In this document: positions 1 through 6,522 of the stretch, piece after piece | Numbering within the stretch: the first letter of the stretch is position 1 | How the letters are laid out: every line of letters starts with the position of its first letter | Source: Spirochaeta sp. | GTDB taxonomy: Bacteria > Spirochaetota > Spirochaetia > DSM-27196 > Alkalispirochaetaceae | Reading direction: 5' to 3' | DNA: 7,039 nucleotides | NCBI GenBank assembly: GCA_007117185.1 | Contig: SKHA01000328.1 | Span: forward strand, 1-7,039 | Made by a program: the position numbers and the translations under genes | The notes under the pieces: generated by a model | The model's database searches: none | Told to the model about the DNA's origin: nothing | The model's input: only the letters and a program-made list of their open reading frames with translations

Positions 1-757
1 AGAGGGTCTCCAGGCTGCGGGAGAGTACCCAGCCGTTGAACGGCGAGAGGCTGGGGCCGGAGTTACGATAAAACGGCATGATCTCGTCGATGATCTCCCG
101 GGAGGCAGCCATCACCCCACCCAGCACCCTGCCCTGCCCGTCGATAAACTTGGTGGCCGAGTGAACGACGATATCCGCCCCGAACTCGGCGGGGCGCTGC
201 AACGCCGGGGTGGCAAAGCAGTTGTCCACGTTGACCAGGATCTTCCGGCTGTGGGCGATCCGGGCCAGCGCAGCGATGTCGGCGATCTCAAGCCCGGGGT
301 TGCTGGGCGTCTCCAGGACGAACATGCGGGTGTTCTCCCGGCACGCCCCCTCCCACTGGGACAGGTCGGTCAGGTCCACCATGGTGGTCTCTATCCCCCA
401 ACGGGGCAGAAACTCCTTCATCAGGCTCAGGGTGGACCCGAAGACCTGACGGCTGCCCACCACGTGGTCACCGGCCCGCAGGAGCCCAAGCATGGATAGA
501 AAGACGGCGCTCATCCCGCTGCCGGTTGAGACCGCCGCGTCCAACCCCTCCAGCAGCGCTATCTTGCGGGCAAACTCGTCGGTGTTGGGGTTGTCGAAGC
601 GGCCGTAAATGGGGTGGTCGTTGTCGCCGGAGAACGCTGCCGCCGCCTGTTCACCGCTGTCGAAGACGTACCCGGAGGTGAGAAAGAGGGGTACCCCGTG
701 TTCGTCGTGACCGGATCGCGCCGCCTGGGTCCGAATAGCCAGGGTGTCAAACTCCAT
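1..757 (-). CDS. metZ: O-succinylhomoserine sulfhydrylase-like PLP enzyme, C-terminus cut by window edge
   Basis: Cytoplasmic PLP enzyme of the Cys/Met metabolism (trans-sulfuration) family, expected to join sulfide to an activated homoserine to give homocysteine. The first 252 residues are visible; about 140 C-terminal residues should lie beyond the left edge. Seen: the Y51-x-R53 phosphate-contact pair, SGMSA at 80-84, ETPSNP at 149-154, D178 in VDNCFATP (pyridine-nitrogen contact), and the PLP lysine K203 in HSATKFIDGQG, which fits the family signature. The stretches GDHVVGSRQVFGSTLSL and KFIDGQGRVLGG are more like MetZ than cystathionine gamma-synthase or methionine gamma-lyase. The ATG at 757 is chosen because a strong GGGAGG lies 5 nt upstream. 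It overlaps the end of the DUF4395 gene by 11 bp, so the two are probably translationally coupled. The donor (succinyl versus acetyl) cannot be settled from this fragment. Confidence 0.87.
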   Translation of the reverse strand, partial: MEFDTLAIRTQAARSGHDEHGVPLFLTSGYVFDSGEQAAAAFSGDNDHPIYGRFDNPNTDEFARKIALLEGLDAAVSTGSGMSAVFLSMLGLLRAGDHVVGSRQVFGSTLSLMKEFLPRWGIETTMVDLTDLSQWEGACRENTRMFVLETPSNPGLEIADIAALARIAHSRKILVNVDNCFATPALQRPAEFGADIVVHSATKFIDGQGRVLGGVMAASREIIDEIMPFYRNSGPSLSPFNGWVLSRSLETL

Positions 758-1235
758 CGTTTCCTCCCGACATCCCCCGGCGCATACCCACCAGGGCGTT
801 ATAGACGATGCACCCCATGCAAATGTTGGCGGCCCACTCCAGGGCGGCAAAAACCAACAGGATTGAGGTTACGGTAATTCCGGCTCCGGCGAGCCCCCCG
901 GCAAAGAGCGCTGCCGCGGTCAAAGAAAAGACCATGCCCACCCGGGCGGCAAATTGCTTGGGTGGAAAGTAGATCAGCTTGTGCTCGAACGGGAGCATCG
1001 GTGAGACCACCGCGGCAGAAACCCTGGTGAGCACCGCTCCCCGGGGGTTGGCAAAACCACGAATCCCGAAGTCCACCGCCAGGAGAACCATAATCAGGGC
1101 TGCCGGCTGGACAATTCCCAACAGGGCCAGGGCGATCACCAGAACTGCTATGGTATCGGTAAGCAGCGCGTTGGATCGTACCATCGCCTGGTCCACCTGA
1201 AGGGGGATGTCCGCCTTCTTTTTTGCTTCACTCAT
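747..1235 (-). CDS. DUF4395-family integral membrane protein with a C-terminal CxxC
   Basis: Small inner-membrane protein of 162 residues and unknown function. It shows the pattern I associate with DUF4395: a hydrophobic hairpin at about 26-58, then DFGIRGFANPRG (55-66), a polar linker, PPKQFAARVG (91-100), a second hydrophobic pair at about 99-118 and 120-142, and a closing CMGCIVY with C139 and C142. The first 20 residues are charged (KKK at 5-7) and there is no signal peptide. The ATG start has no clear Shine-Dalgarno, but no better start precedes the conserved part. The gene is first in an operon with metZ and overlaps it by 11 bp. From memory, family members often sit near thioredoxin-like or rhodanese genes, so a role in thiol or sulfur handling at the membrane is plausible but unproven. 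The cysteine pair at the end of a membrane helix could be redox-active or bind a metal. Confidence 0.82.
   Translation of the reverse strand: MSEAKKKADIPLQVDQAMVRSNALLTDTIAVLVIALALLGIVQPAALIMVLLAVDFGIRGFANPRGAVLTRVSAAVVSPMLPFEHKLIYFPPKQFAARVGMVFSLTAAALFAGGLAGAGITVTSILLVFAALEWAANICMGCIVYNALVGMRRGMSGGNDGV
758..768 (-). promoter_or_regulatory. Ribosome binding site of metZ inside the upstream gene
   Basis: Read on the minus strand, GGGAGG (768-763) lies 5 nt before the metZ ATG and within the last codons of the DUF4395 gene, whose TGA is at 749-747. The nested start supports translation of metZ as the second gene of an operon. Confidence 0.75.
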
Positions 1236-1371
1236 TAACGGCAGAGTACCGATGCACCCGGTAATTGTCTACCAGAACGCTTTCCCATTTTATACACTGT
1301 GGTTGTATACATATACGGTTCGCATGTGCTAAAAAGGCGGCAACCAAACACAGTGGAGGATTCCAAACAAC
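1236..1371. promoter_or_regulatory. Divergent promoter region between DUF4395-metZ and the purine permease
   Basis: This 136-bp gap separates two genes pointing away from each other, so it must hold promoters for both. The AT-rich core is at about 1287-1316. On the minus strand, TATAAA (1294-1289) is a fair -10 for DUF4395-metZ, but the matching -35 is poor. For the plus strand I see several TATAC-type candidates at 1291-1316 and no convincing -35. The permease ribosome binding site GGAGG (1355-1359) lies 12 nt before its ATG, which is rather far. Neither leader is long or structured enough for a purine, SAM or T-box riboswitch. Confidence 0.5.
1291..1309. promoter_or_regulatory. Candidate operator: TATACA-N7-TGTATA dyad
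   Basis: A perfect 6-bp inverted repeat, TATACA (1291-1296) and TGTATA (1304-1309), spaced by 7 nt, gives a 19-bp dyad like those bound by dimeric helix-turn-helix repressors. It overlaps the putative minus-strand -10 and could affect both divergent genes. Short AT-rich dyads also arise by chance, and no regulator gene is present to pair with it. Confidence 0.3.
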
Positions 1372-2664
1372 ATGGAGAAGTTTTTCGAGCTGAAAAAGCA
1401 CGGAACCGATGTCAAGACGGAGGTAATCGCCGGTATTACCACCTTCCTCACCATGGCGTACATACTGATCGTTCAGCCACTCACCCTGGCTGAGACGGGT
1501 ATGGACTTCGGCGCGGTGTTTACCGCTACGGCGATCTCTTCACTGGTGGCAACGCTGGTGATGGCGTTGTGGGCCAAGCTGCCCTTCGCGCTGGCTCCGG
1601 GGATGGGACTCAACGCGTTCTTCGCGTTCACCGTTGTCCTGGGGATGGGGCGCAGCTGGCAGTTCGCCCTCACCGCGGTATTTCTGGAAGGTATCATCTT
1701 CATCATCCTGACGATGCTCAACGTGCGCGAGGCGATCGTCAACAGTATTCCCCAGAATATCAAGCGGGCAATATCCGTGGGTATCGGATTGTTCATCGCC
1801 TTTATCGGCTTCAAGAACGCCGAGATGATCGTTGGTTACCCCGCTACCCTGGTAACGCTGGGCGATTTCAGCTCCGCCACCGTCCTGGTGGCCACGATCG
1901 GTTTGATTGGAACCAGTGTGCTGGTGGCGCTGAAGTTCAAGGGGGCGCTGCTGGTGGGAATCCTCGGTACCGCGGTGATCGGAATTCCCTTCGGGGTGAC
2001 CTCGGTTGGACAGGGGTTCCAGCTGATCAGCGCTCCGCCCTCACTGGCGCCGATCTTCCTGCAGTTTGAATGGAGCCAGGTGTTCACCTTCGATATGCTG
2101 CTGGTGGTCTTCACCTTCCTCTTCGTGGACATGTTCGACACCGTCGGAACCCTGGTGGGTGTCTCCACCAAAGCGGGGCTGCTGACCAAAGATGGAAAGA
2201 TTCCCCGGGTCAAGCAGGCACTGATGGCCGACGCGATCGGTACCACCTTCGGAGCGATGCTGGGAACCAGCACGGTGACCACCTACATCGAGAGCGCCGC
2301 CGGTATTGAGGAGGGGGGCCGCACCGGTCTGACCTCGCTGGTGACGGCGGGATTCTTCCTGATCGCTCTGTTCTTCAGCCAGCTCTTCCTGCTGATCCCC
2401 GCCGCGGCAACCGCGCCGGCGCTGATTCTGGTGGGTGTGTTCATGGCCAGCCCGGTGAAGGATATCGACTTCAGCGACTATACCGAAGCTATCCCGGCGT
2501 TCATGACGATGATTCTGATGCCCCTCACCTTCAGCATCTCCGATGGTATCGTGATGGGTGTGCTGGCGTACCTCTTCCTCAAGGTGCTCACCGGGCGCCA
2601 CAAGGAGATCACTCCGCTGACCTACATCGTGGGCGTGTTCTTTCTGATTTCGTTCTTCGTATAG
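1372..2664 (+). CDS. NCS2-family purine (adenine/guanine/hypoxanthine) permease
   Basis: Inner-membrane, ion-coupled importer of purine bases, 430 residues, full length for the AzgA/PbuG/GhxP branch. The N-terminus HGTDVKTEVIAGITTFLTMAY is typical of this branch. Diagnostic blocks are APGMGLNAFFAF (75-86, the substrate-site loop), FVDMFDTVGTLVGV (251-264, with acidic D253 and D256) and GTSTVTTYIESAAG (298-311) followed by EEGGRTGLT (313-321). About a dozen hydrophobic segments span the length, and the protein ends in one (TYIVGVFFLISFFV). The only plausible start is the ATG at 1372, with GGAGG 12 nt upstream. The gene is a single-gene unit: divergent from DUF4395-metZ, convergent with mtnA, and closed by a strong terminator. 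The family assignment is firm. Which base it prefers is not readable from sequence; neighbouring mtnA makes adenine, released in methylthioadenosine salvage, a reasonable guess. Confidence 0.93.
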   Translation: MEKFFELKKHGTDVKTEVIAGITTFLTMAYILIVQPLTLAETGMDFGAVFTATAISSLVATLVMALWAKLPFALAPGMGLNAFFAFTVVLGMGRSWQFALTAVFLEGIIFIILTMLNVREAIVNSIPQNIKRAISVGIGLFIAFIGFKNAEMIVGYPATLVTLGDFSSATVLVATIGLIGTSVLVALKFKGALLVGILGTAVIGIPFGVTSVGQGFQLISAPPSLAPIFLQFEWSQVFTFDMLLVVFTFLFVDMFDTVGTLVGVSTKAGLLTKDGKIPRVKQALMADAIGTTFGAMLGTSTVTTYIESAAGIEEGGRTGLTSLVTAGFFLIALFFSQLFLLIPAAATAPALILVGVFMASPVKDIDFSDYTEAIPAFMTMILMPLTFSISDGIVMGVLAYLFLKVLTGRHKEITPLTYIVGVFFLISFFV

Positions 2665-2683
2665 CGTTTCGTCGCGAGAAAAG

Positions 2684-2717
2684 AAAAAGCGGTGGCCCGA
2701 GGGTCACCGCTTTTTTT
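2684..2717. terminator. Bidirectional rho-independent terminator
   Basis: Arms GCGGTGGCCC (2689-2698) and GGGTCACCGC (2701-2710) pair over up to 10 positions with one G-T wobble; the innermost pairs probably open to give a workable loop. The hairpin is followed by seven T (2711-2717) on the plus strand and preceded by five A (2684-2688), which form a U tract on the minus strand. It lies 20 nt after the permease stop and 26 nt past the mtnA stop, so it can end both convergent transcripts. Confidence 0.9.
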
Positions 2718-2742
2718 GGATCTGAGTGCCTGGTCGGCGGTC

Positions 2743-3792
2743 TCACCCGAACATACGCTGCAGGTTGACGCTGTAGGGCGGTTCGACCATGCCCCGATCG
2801 GTGATTATCCCTGTGACAAGCTCCGCCGGGGTCACATCGAACGCCGGGTTGTGCACTCGAATCCCCTCGGGAGCGGTGCGACGCAGACCAAAGCTGGTGA
2901 CTTCTTCGGCATCGCGCTCTTCAATGACGATATTCCCACCCGCCGGGGTTGCGAGGTCGATCGTCGAGAAGGGACTTGCCACGTAGAACGGTATCCCGAA
3001 GTGCTTTGCCAGAATAGCTACACCCATCGTCCCGATTTTGTTGGCCACGTCTCCGTTGGCGGCAACTCGGTCGGTACCGACGATCACCATGTCCACCAGC
3101 CCCTGCTGCATCACGTACGCCGCCATATTGTCGGTGATGGTGTACACCTCGATGTTCGCCTGCTGAAGCTCCCACGCGGTCAGCCGCGACCCCTGCAGCA
3201 GAGGGCGACTCTCGTCGGAATAGACCCTGAATGGTACACCCCGCTCGTGGGCCAGGTACATCGGCGAAGTTGCGGTGCCGTATTCCGAGGTGGCCAGACG
3301 TCCAGCGTTACAATGGGTGAGCACACCCATCCCCGGTTTGATCAGGTCCACTCCGTTCTCGCCGATCCGTCGGCACAGCTCGATGTCTTCCTGGTGGATC
3401 TCCTCGGCAATCTTGACCAGCGCAACGAACAGCTCCTCCCCGGAGGTGCCGCTGCTCTGCCCTACCGCAGCCACCGTCCGCTTCAACGCCCAGCTGAGAT
3501 TTACCGCCGTCGGCCGCGAGCTGTCAAGGTACGCAGCGTTCTCTTTCAGGGTCGCCAGAAAACCCGCACGATCCAGCCCCCGGAACTGCCGCATCGCCAC
3601 CACAAGTCCGTAGGCACCGGCTACACCGATCGCCGGGGCACCGCGAACCTTCAATTGCTTGATTGAGTTCCAGACCTGCTCAACGGTGGTCTGCTCCTCC
3701 ACAACAACTTCTGCCGGCAGTCTGGTTTGGTCCAGGAGGAGCAACGTACCGTCCTGCCACTCGATACTTCGAACCTTCTTGTCTGTTTTCAT
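2743..3792 (-). CDS. mtnA: S-methyl-5-thioribose-1-phosphate isomerase (or 5-deoxyribose-1-P isomerase)
   Basis: Cytoplasmic aldose-ketose isomerase related to eIF2B subunits, converting 5-methylthioribose-1-P to 5-methylthioribulose-1-P. The 349-residue length is normal. Seen: KVRGAPAIGVAGAYG (48-62, substrate phosphate loop), the catalytic cysteine C161 in LTHCNAGRLAT, catalytic D241 in IVGTDRVAANGDVANKIGT, and the C-terminal NPAFDVTPAELVTGIITD (315-332). C161 and D241 match, within one position, the two active-site residues of the Bacillus enzyme. I chose the ATG at 3792, 7 nt after the aldolase stop. A GTG at 3810 in the same frame would add six residues and overlap the aldolase by 11 bp; neither has a good ribosome binding site. 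It is the last gene before the terminator. Enzymes of this family also isomerise 5-deoxyribose-1-P, which matters given the aldolase upstream. Confidence 0.95.
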   Translation of the reverse strand: MKTDKKVRSIEWQDGTLLLLDQTRLPAEVVVEEQTTVEQVWNSIKQLKVRGAPAIGVAGAYGLVVAMRQFRGLDRAGFLATLKENAAYLDSSRPTAVNLSWALKRTVAAVGQSSGTSGEELFVALVKIAEEIHQEDIELCRRIGENGVDLIKPGMGVLTHCNAGRLATSEYGTATSPMYLAHERGVPFRVYSDESRPLLQGSRLTAWELQQANIEVYTITDNMAAYVMQQGLVDMVIVGTDRVAANGDVANKIGTMGVAILAKHFGIPFYVASPFSTIDLATPAGGNIVIEERDAEEVTSFGLRRTAPEGIRVHNPAFDVTPAELVTGIITDRGMVEPPYSVNLQRMFG

Positions 3793-3799
3793 ATCGCGG

Positions 3800-4477
3800 T
3801 CAGAGCCCACCGGAACAGGGGATGGTACGGTTCGTGATACTGTAGAACTCGCGCAGGTTCTCGAGCTCTTCCAACTGTGATCTGGAGAACGGTTTTGCTC
3901 CTCCCAGAATCCGCGCGTAGATCAGAATCTCTGCGTTGTGTTCCAGTTTCTCAAGCTTCTTGAAAGCGTCTGCAAGGGTAAGACCGACGGTGACACTTCC
4001 ATGTCGCGCCAGCATCACCGCGTCGCTGCGGCGAATCAGTTCGCCCATGGACGCTGGAAGGTCATCAGTGCTGGGCGTGGCATACGGCGCCACCGGGATC
4101 GATCCAAGGGTAACTACCACCTCCGGCAAAATGCACGTATCCAGGGGCGCTTCGGCGATGGTAAAGGCGATCGCTTTGGGCGGGTGGGCGTGAATCACTG
4201 CCATCACGTCGGGGCGCTGGCGATACGCTTCGAGGTGGACCTTGTGTTCCGTAGAAGGTCGACGGGTATCTCCCACCGGCTCACCGTTCATATCGATTAT
4301 CACCGGGGCCTCGATGTGCATGTCTTCCTTTCGAAGGCTCGACGGCGTAATCAGAACATGGTGCTCGTCAAGACGGACAGAAAGATTTCCATCAGTAGCG
4401 CATACCAAACCGGCGGCGTGTACCTTCTTGCTGTACAGGACAATCTGTTTTCGTGCTTCCAGCTCGTTCGGAAACAT
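3800..4477 (-). CDS. Class II (FucA-like) aldolase, probable 5-deoxy/5-methylthioribulose-1-P aldolase
   Basis: Zinc-dependent class II aldolase/adducin-family enzyme of 225 residues. Seen: TDGNLSVR (28-35, phosphate-binding loop), catalytic Glu E77 in PSTEHKVHLEAY, zinc ligands H96 and H98 in VIHAHPPKA, SIPVAPYATPSTDDL (126-140), and the third zinc ligand H159 in LARHGSV. These four residues keep the spacing of E73, H92, H94 and H155 in E. coli fuculose-1-P aldolase, with a constant shift of four. The PVAPYAT segment is also FucA-like and differs from the MtnB dehydratase. Position directly before mtnA suggests it cleaves the MtnA product to dihydroxyacetone phosphate and an aldehyde (the DHAP shunt enzyme Ald2, or DrdA in 5-deoxyribose salvage). 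Start: ATG at 4477 with GGGGGAGGAG just upstream. An automatic label of mtnB, or L-fuculose-phosphate aldolase, is possible; family certain, substrate inferred. Confidence 0.88.
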   Translation of the reverse strand: MFPNELEARKQIVLYSKKVHAAGLVCATDGNLSVRLDEHHVLITPSSLRKEDMHIEAPVIIDMNGEPVGDTRRPSTEHKVHLEAYRQRPDVMAVIHAHPPKAIAFTIAEAPLDTCILPEVVVTLGSIPVAPYATPSTDDLPASMGELIRRSDAVMLARHGSVTVGLTLADAFKKLEKLEHNAEILIYARILGGAKPFSRSQLEELENLREFYSITNRTIPCSGGL

Positions 4478-4483
4478 CTCCTC

Positions 4484-4539
4484 CCCCTTTCGTGCTCGCG
4501 ACGATCAATAGCATTCTAACCGCAATCTCACGAAAGAGG
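4484..4539 (-). promoter_or_regulatory. Hairpin joining the end of phoR to the aldolase ribosome binding site
   Basis: On the minus strand, CCTCTTTCGTG (4539-4529) can pair with CACGAAAGGGG (4494-4484): 11 pairs, one of them G-U, around a 34-nt loop. The left arm contains the last phoR codons and the start of its TGA; the right arm takes in the upstream G run of the aldolase ribosome binding site. Folding could lower aldolase translation, and ribosomes reaching the end of phoR would open it. There is no U tract, so it is not a terminator. In the loop, TAGAAT could serve as a -10, but I see no -35. Confidence 0.4.
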
Positions 4540-5820
4540 CGATGGTATGCACAGGGTAAACACGCTTCCCTGCCCCTCCATACTGGTAACGCTCACCTCA
4601 CCGTTGTGGGCCAGGGCGATGTGCTTGACGATGGCCAACCCGAGTCCCGTCCCGCCCATGGCGCGGCTGCGGGCGCGATCCACCCGGTAGAAGCGCTCGA
4701 AGACCCGCAGCTGGTCTGCCGGGGGGATTCCCGGGCCCTGGTCGCGTACGGAGATCTGCAGCTCCTGTCCGTCGTTCCGACAGACGATCTCCACCACGCT
4801 ATCCTGGTTGCTGTATTTCACCGCGTTGTTCACCAGGTTTACCAGCGCCTGTTCCAGGAGGTTCTCGTTGACGGAAACTCTGGTGGCGCCAACGTAACTG
4901 TCCCGAATGGCGATACCCCGGCGCTGCGCCGCCGCCTCGCAGCTGCCGATGGTACGACTCACGATCTGCTCAAGGGCGCAGTCCTCCCGGGGCAGCTCAC
5001 CCTCCCAGGACTCCAGCCGGCTCAGGCTCAACAGATCCTCGATGATCAGGTTCAACCGCTGGGCATGGCCGTGAGCGATTCCCAGAAAGCGCTGCCTGGT
5101 CTCTTCATCGCCGGGGTCGTCCTCCAGCAGGGTCTCTACAAACCCCATGATGGACGTGATCGGTGTTCTGAGCTCGTGAGAGACGTTGGCCACAAAATCC
5201 CGGCGCATGTTCTCAAGTCGTTTCAGACGGGTGATGTCGTTGAGCACCAGCAGGGCACCGGCGCACTCACCCTGCTCGTCCCGCAGAACGGTACCGTGGA
5301 TCTGCACGTACACAGGGGCCTTCCGGTAGAGGGTCACCGTTCGCTCCAGCGCCGTCTGCTCCTCCAGAACCTGCCCGGCAAAGGAGTCCACATCGGTGTT
5401 CCTGAGAAACTCGATGACCGACTTGCCGCGGTGTGCCTCGCGTTTGACCTCCGCAGGGGTTCGCCCGAACAGCACCGCCGCGGCGCTGTTCAGCGAGTTG
5501 ATCACCCGCTGCCGGTCCACCACCACCACCCCCTCCACCATGCTGCCGAAGACCGCCTCGACCTCGTTGCGCTGGCTGCTGATACGAGTGATCGTCTCGT
5601 CCACCTGCCGGGCCATCCCGTTCAGGGCGTCCGCCACCGCCCGCAGCTGGGGAGGGGCGTCCAGTTCCAGGCGGTAGGTGAGTTCACCCCGGGAGAAGCG
5701 CCGGGCCGCTTCAGCGATCGCCCGAAGGGGGCGGAAGACCCGCAGGACCAGGTAGAGGGTGACCACAAGAAGCGCCGCTGCCAGAACGACGCTGGTGAGG
5801 ATCCACAGTTGCGGGTCCAC
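4528..5820 (-). CDS. phoR: PhoR-type sensor histidine kinase with reduced N-terminal sensor
   Basis: Membrane histidine kinase of the phosphate two-component system, 430 residues. Domains in order: one membrane helix (about 6-27) starting only five residues in, HAMP (about 28-80), PAS (about 84-195, ending LLVLNDITRLKRLE), HisKA with the phosphorylated H215 in NVSHELRTP (E216 and T219 supply the usual phosphatase motif), and a HATPase domain with N328/N332 (N box), DQGPGIP (360-366), FERFYR (374-379) and GGTGLGLA (389-396). The start is GTG at 5820, one codon after the phoB TGA and in the same frame; the next upstream in-frame codons are ACG and that stop, so no longer N-terminus is possible. 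It therefore lacks the second membrane helix and periplasmic domain of longer PhoR proteins. It probably depends on PhoU and the Pst transporter for its signal. PhoB lies directly upstream. Confidence 0.92.
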   Translation of the reverse strand: MDPQLWILTSVVLAAALLVVTLYLVLRVFRPLRAIAEAARRFSRGELTYRLELDAPPQLRAVADALNGMARQVDETITRISSQRNEVEAVFGSMVEGVVVVDRQRVINSLNSAAAVLFGRTPAEVKREAHRGKSVIEFLRNTDVDSFAGQVLEEQTALERTVTLYRKAPVYVQIHGTVLRDEQGECAGALLVLNDITRLKRLENMRRDFVANVSHELRTPITSIMGFVETLLEDDPGDEETRQRFLGIAHGHAQRLNLIIEDLLSLSRLESWEGELPREDCALEQIVSRTIGSCEAAAQRRGIAIRDSYVGATRVSVNENLLEQALVNLVNNAVKYSNQDSVVEIVCRNDGQELQISVRDQGPGIPPADQLRVFERFYRVDRARSRAMGGTGLGLAIVKHIALAHNGEVSVTSMEGQGSVFTLCIPSPLS

Positions 5821-5823
5821 CGT

Positions 5824-6510
5824 TCAGACGCTCTTCATCCGGTATCCGACACCGCGCACCGTCTCGACTGCGTGACCGTAGTCGCCCAGCTTCTTACGGA
5901 TACCCAGGATCTGCACATCCACCGAGCGCTCCGTCACCGGATAGTCCTCGCCGCGGATCGCGTCGATTATACGGGTGCGGGAGAACACCCACCCGGGGTT
6001 GCGGCTGAGAAACTCCAGGATGGCAAACTCCGTTGCCGAGAGGGGGACAACAACGCCATCACAGCTCACCTGGTGGCGCACCACGTCGATGGTGATGCCG
6101 TGAACGGTGTAGCGGTCCCCCCGGGGCAGGTTCTCCTCCGGTCCGGGGGTGCGCCGCAGGGCGGTGCGGATGCGCGCCGCCAGTACTTTTGGGCTGAAGG
6201 GTTTTGTCACATAGTCGTCGGCGCCAACTTCCAGGCCGGAGACGATATCGCTGTCTTCGGTGCGCGCAGTGAGCATCACCACGGGAATGTGCCGCAGGGC
6301 TTCGTCCTGCTTGATGATCCGGCACACCTCGATCCCGCTGAGCCCGGGGAGCATCACGTCAAGAACCACCAGGGCGGGGGCCTCTCTGCGGATGCTCTCC
6401 AGCGCCGCCTCTCCCGTCTCCACCGCCTCCACAAGGTAGTCCTCACGGCTCAGGTTGTAGCTGATCAGCTCCAGGATGTCCGGTTCGTCATCCACCACAA
6501 GAATGCGCAT
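5824..6510 (-). CDS. phoB: Phosphate regulon response regulator PhoB (OmpR/PhoB family)
   Basis: Cytoplasmic DNA-binding response regulator, 228 residues. The receiver domain (1-about 120) has the acidic pair D7/D8 in VVDDEPD, phosphoacceptor D51 in LDVMLPGLSG, T81 in MLTAR and K103 in YVTKPFSP. The winged-helix effector domain (about 131-227) has LSATEFAILEFL (157-168), RSVDVQILGIRKKLG (195-209) and ETVRGVGYRMK (216-226). The ATG at 6510 is preferred over an in-frame start 51 nt further up, because the protein then begins MRILVVDDE as the family does and GGAG lies 8 nt upstream. The A of its ATG is the last base of the phoU TGA. The assignment as PhoB rather than another OmpR-type regulator rests on the phoU and phoR neighbours. 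Confidence 0.93.
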   Translation of the reverse strand: MRILVVDDEPDILELISYNLSREDYLVEAVETGEAALESIRREAPALVVLDVMLPGLSGIEVCRIIKQDEALRHIPVVMLTARTEDSDIVSGLEVGADDYVTKPFSPKVLAARIRTALRRTPGPEENLPRGDRYTVHGITIDVVRHQVSCDGVVVPLSATEFAILEFLSRNPGWVFSRTRIIDAIRGEDYPVTERSVDVQILGIRKKLGDYGHAVETVRGVGYRMKSV

Positions 6511-6522
6511 CAGTTGAGCTCC
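6508..6522 (-). promoter_or_regulatory. TGATG stop-start overlap and ribosome binding site of phoB
   Basis: The phoU stop TGA (6512-6510) shares its A with the phoB ATG (6510-6508). GGAG (6522-6519), inside the last phoU codons, is 8 nt before the ATG. This arrangement is typical of reinitiation and fixes the phoB start. Confidence 0.8.

Noticed and set aside
161..499. Plus-strand open frames opposite metZ
   Set aside because: They lie antisense to clear PLP-enzyme sequence that includes the lysine signature, and their translations have no domain features.
1236..1371. A purine or SAM riboswitch in the divergent gap
   Set aside because: Both leaders are short, and I could not find the conserved core or paired helices of either class.
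2692..3666. A 324-codon open frame on the plus strand, antisense to mtnA
   Set aside because: mtnA has its full set of catalytic motifs over the same stretch. The antisense frame shows no family and starts inside the terminator hairpin.
3793..3810. GTG at 3810 as the mtnA start
   Set aside because: It adds six residues (MGSDRD) outside the usual MtnA start and has no ribosome binding site. The ATG at 3792 is preferred, though only slightly.
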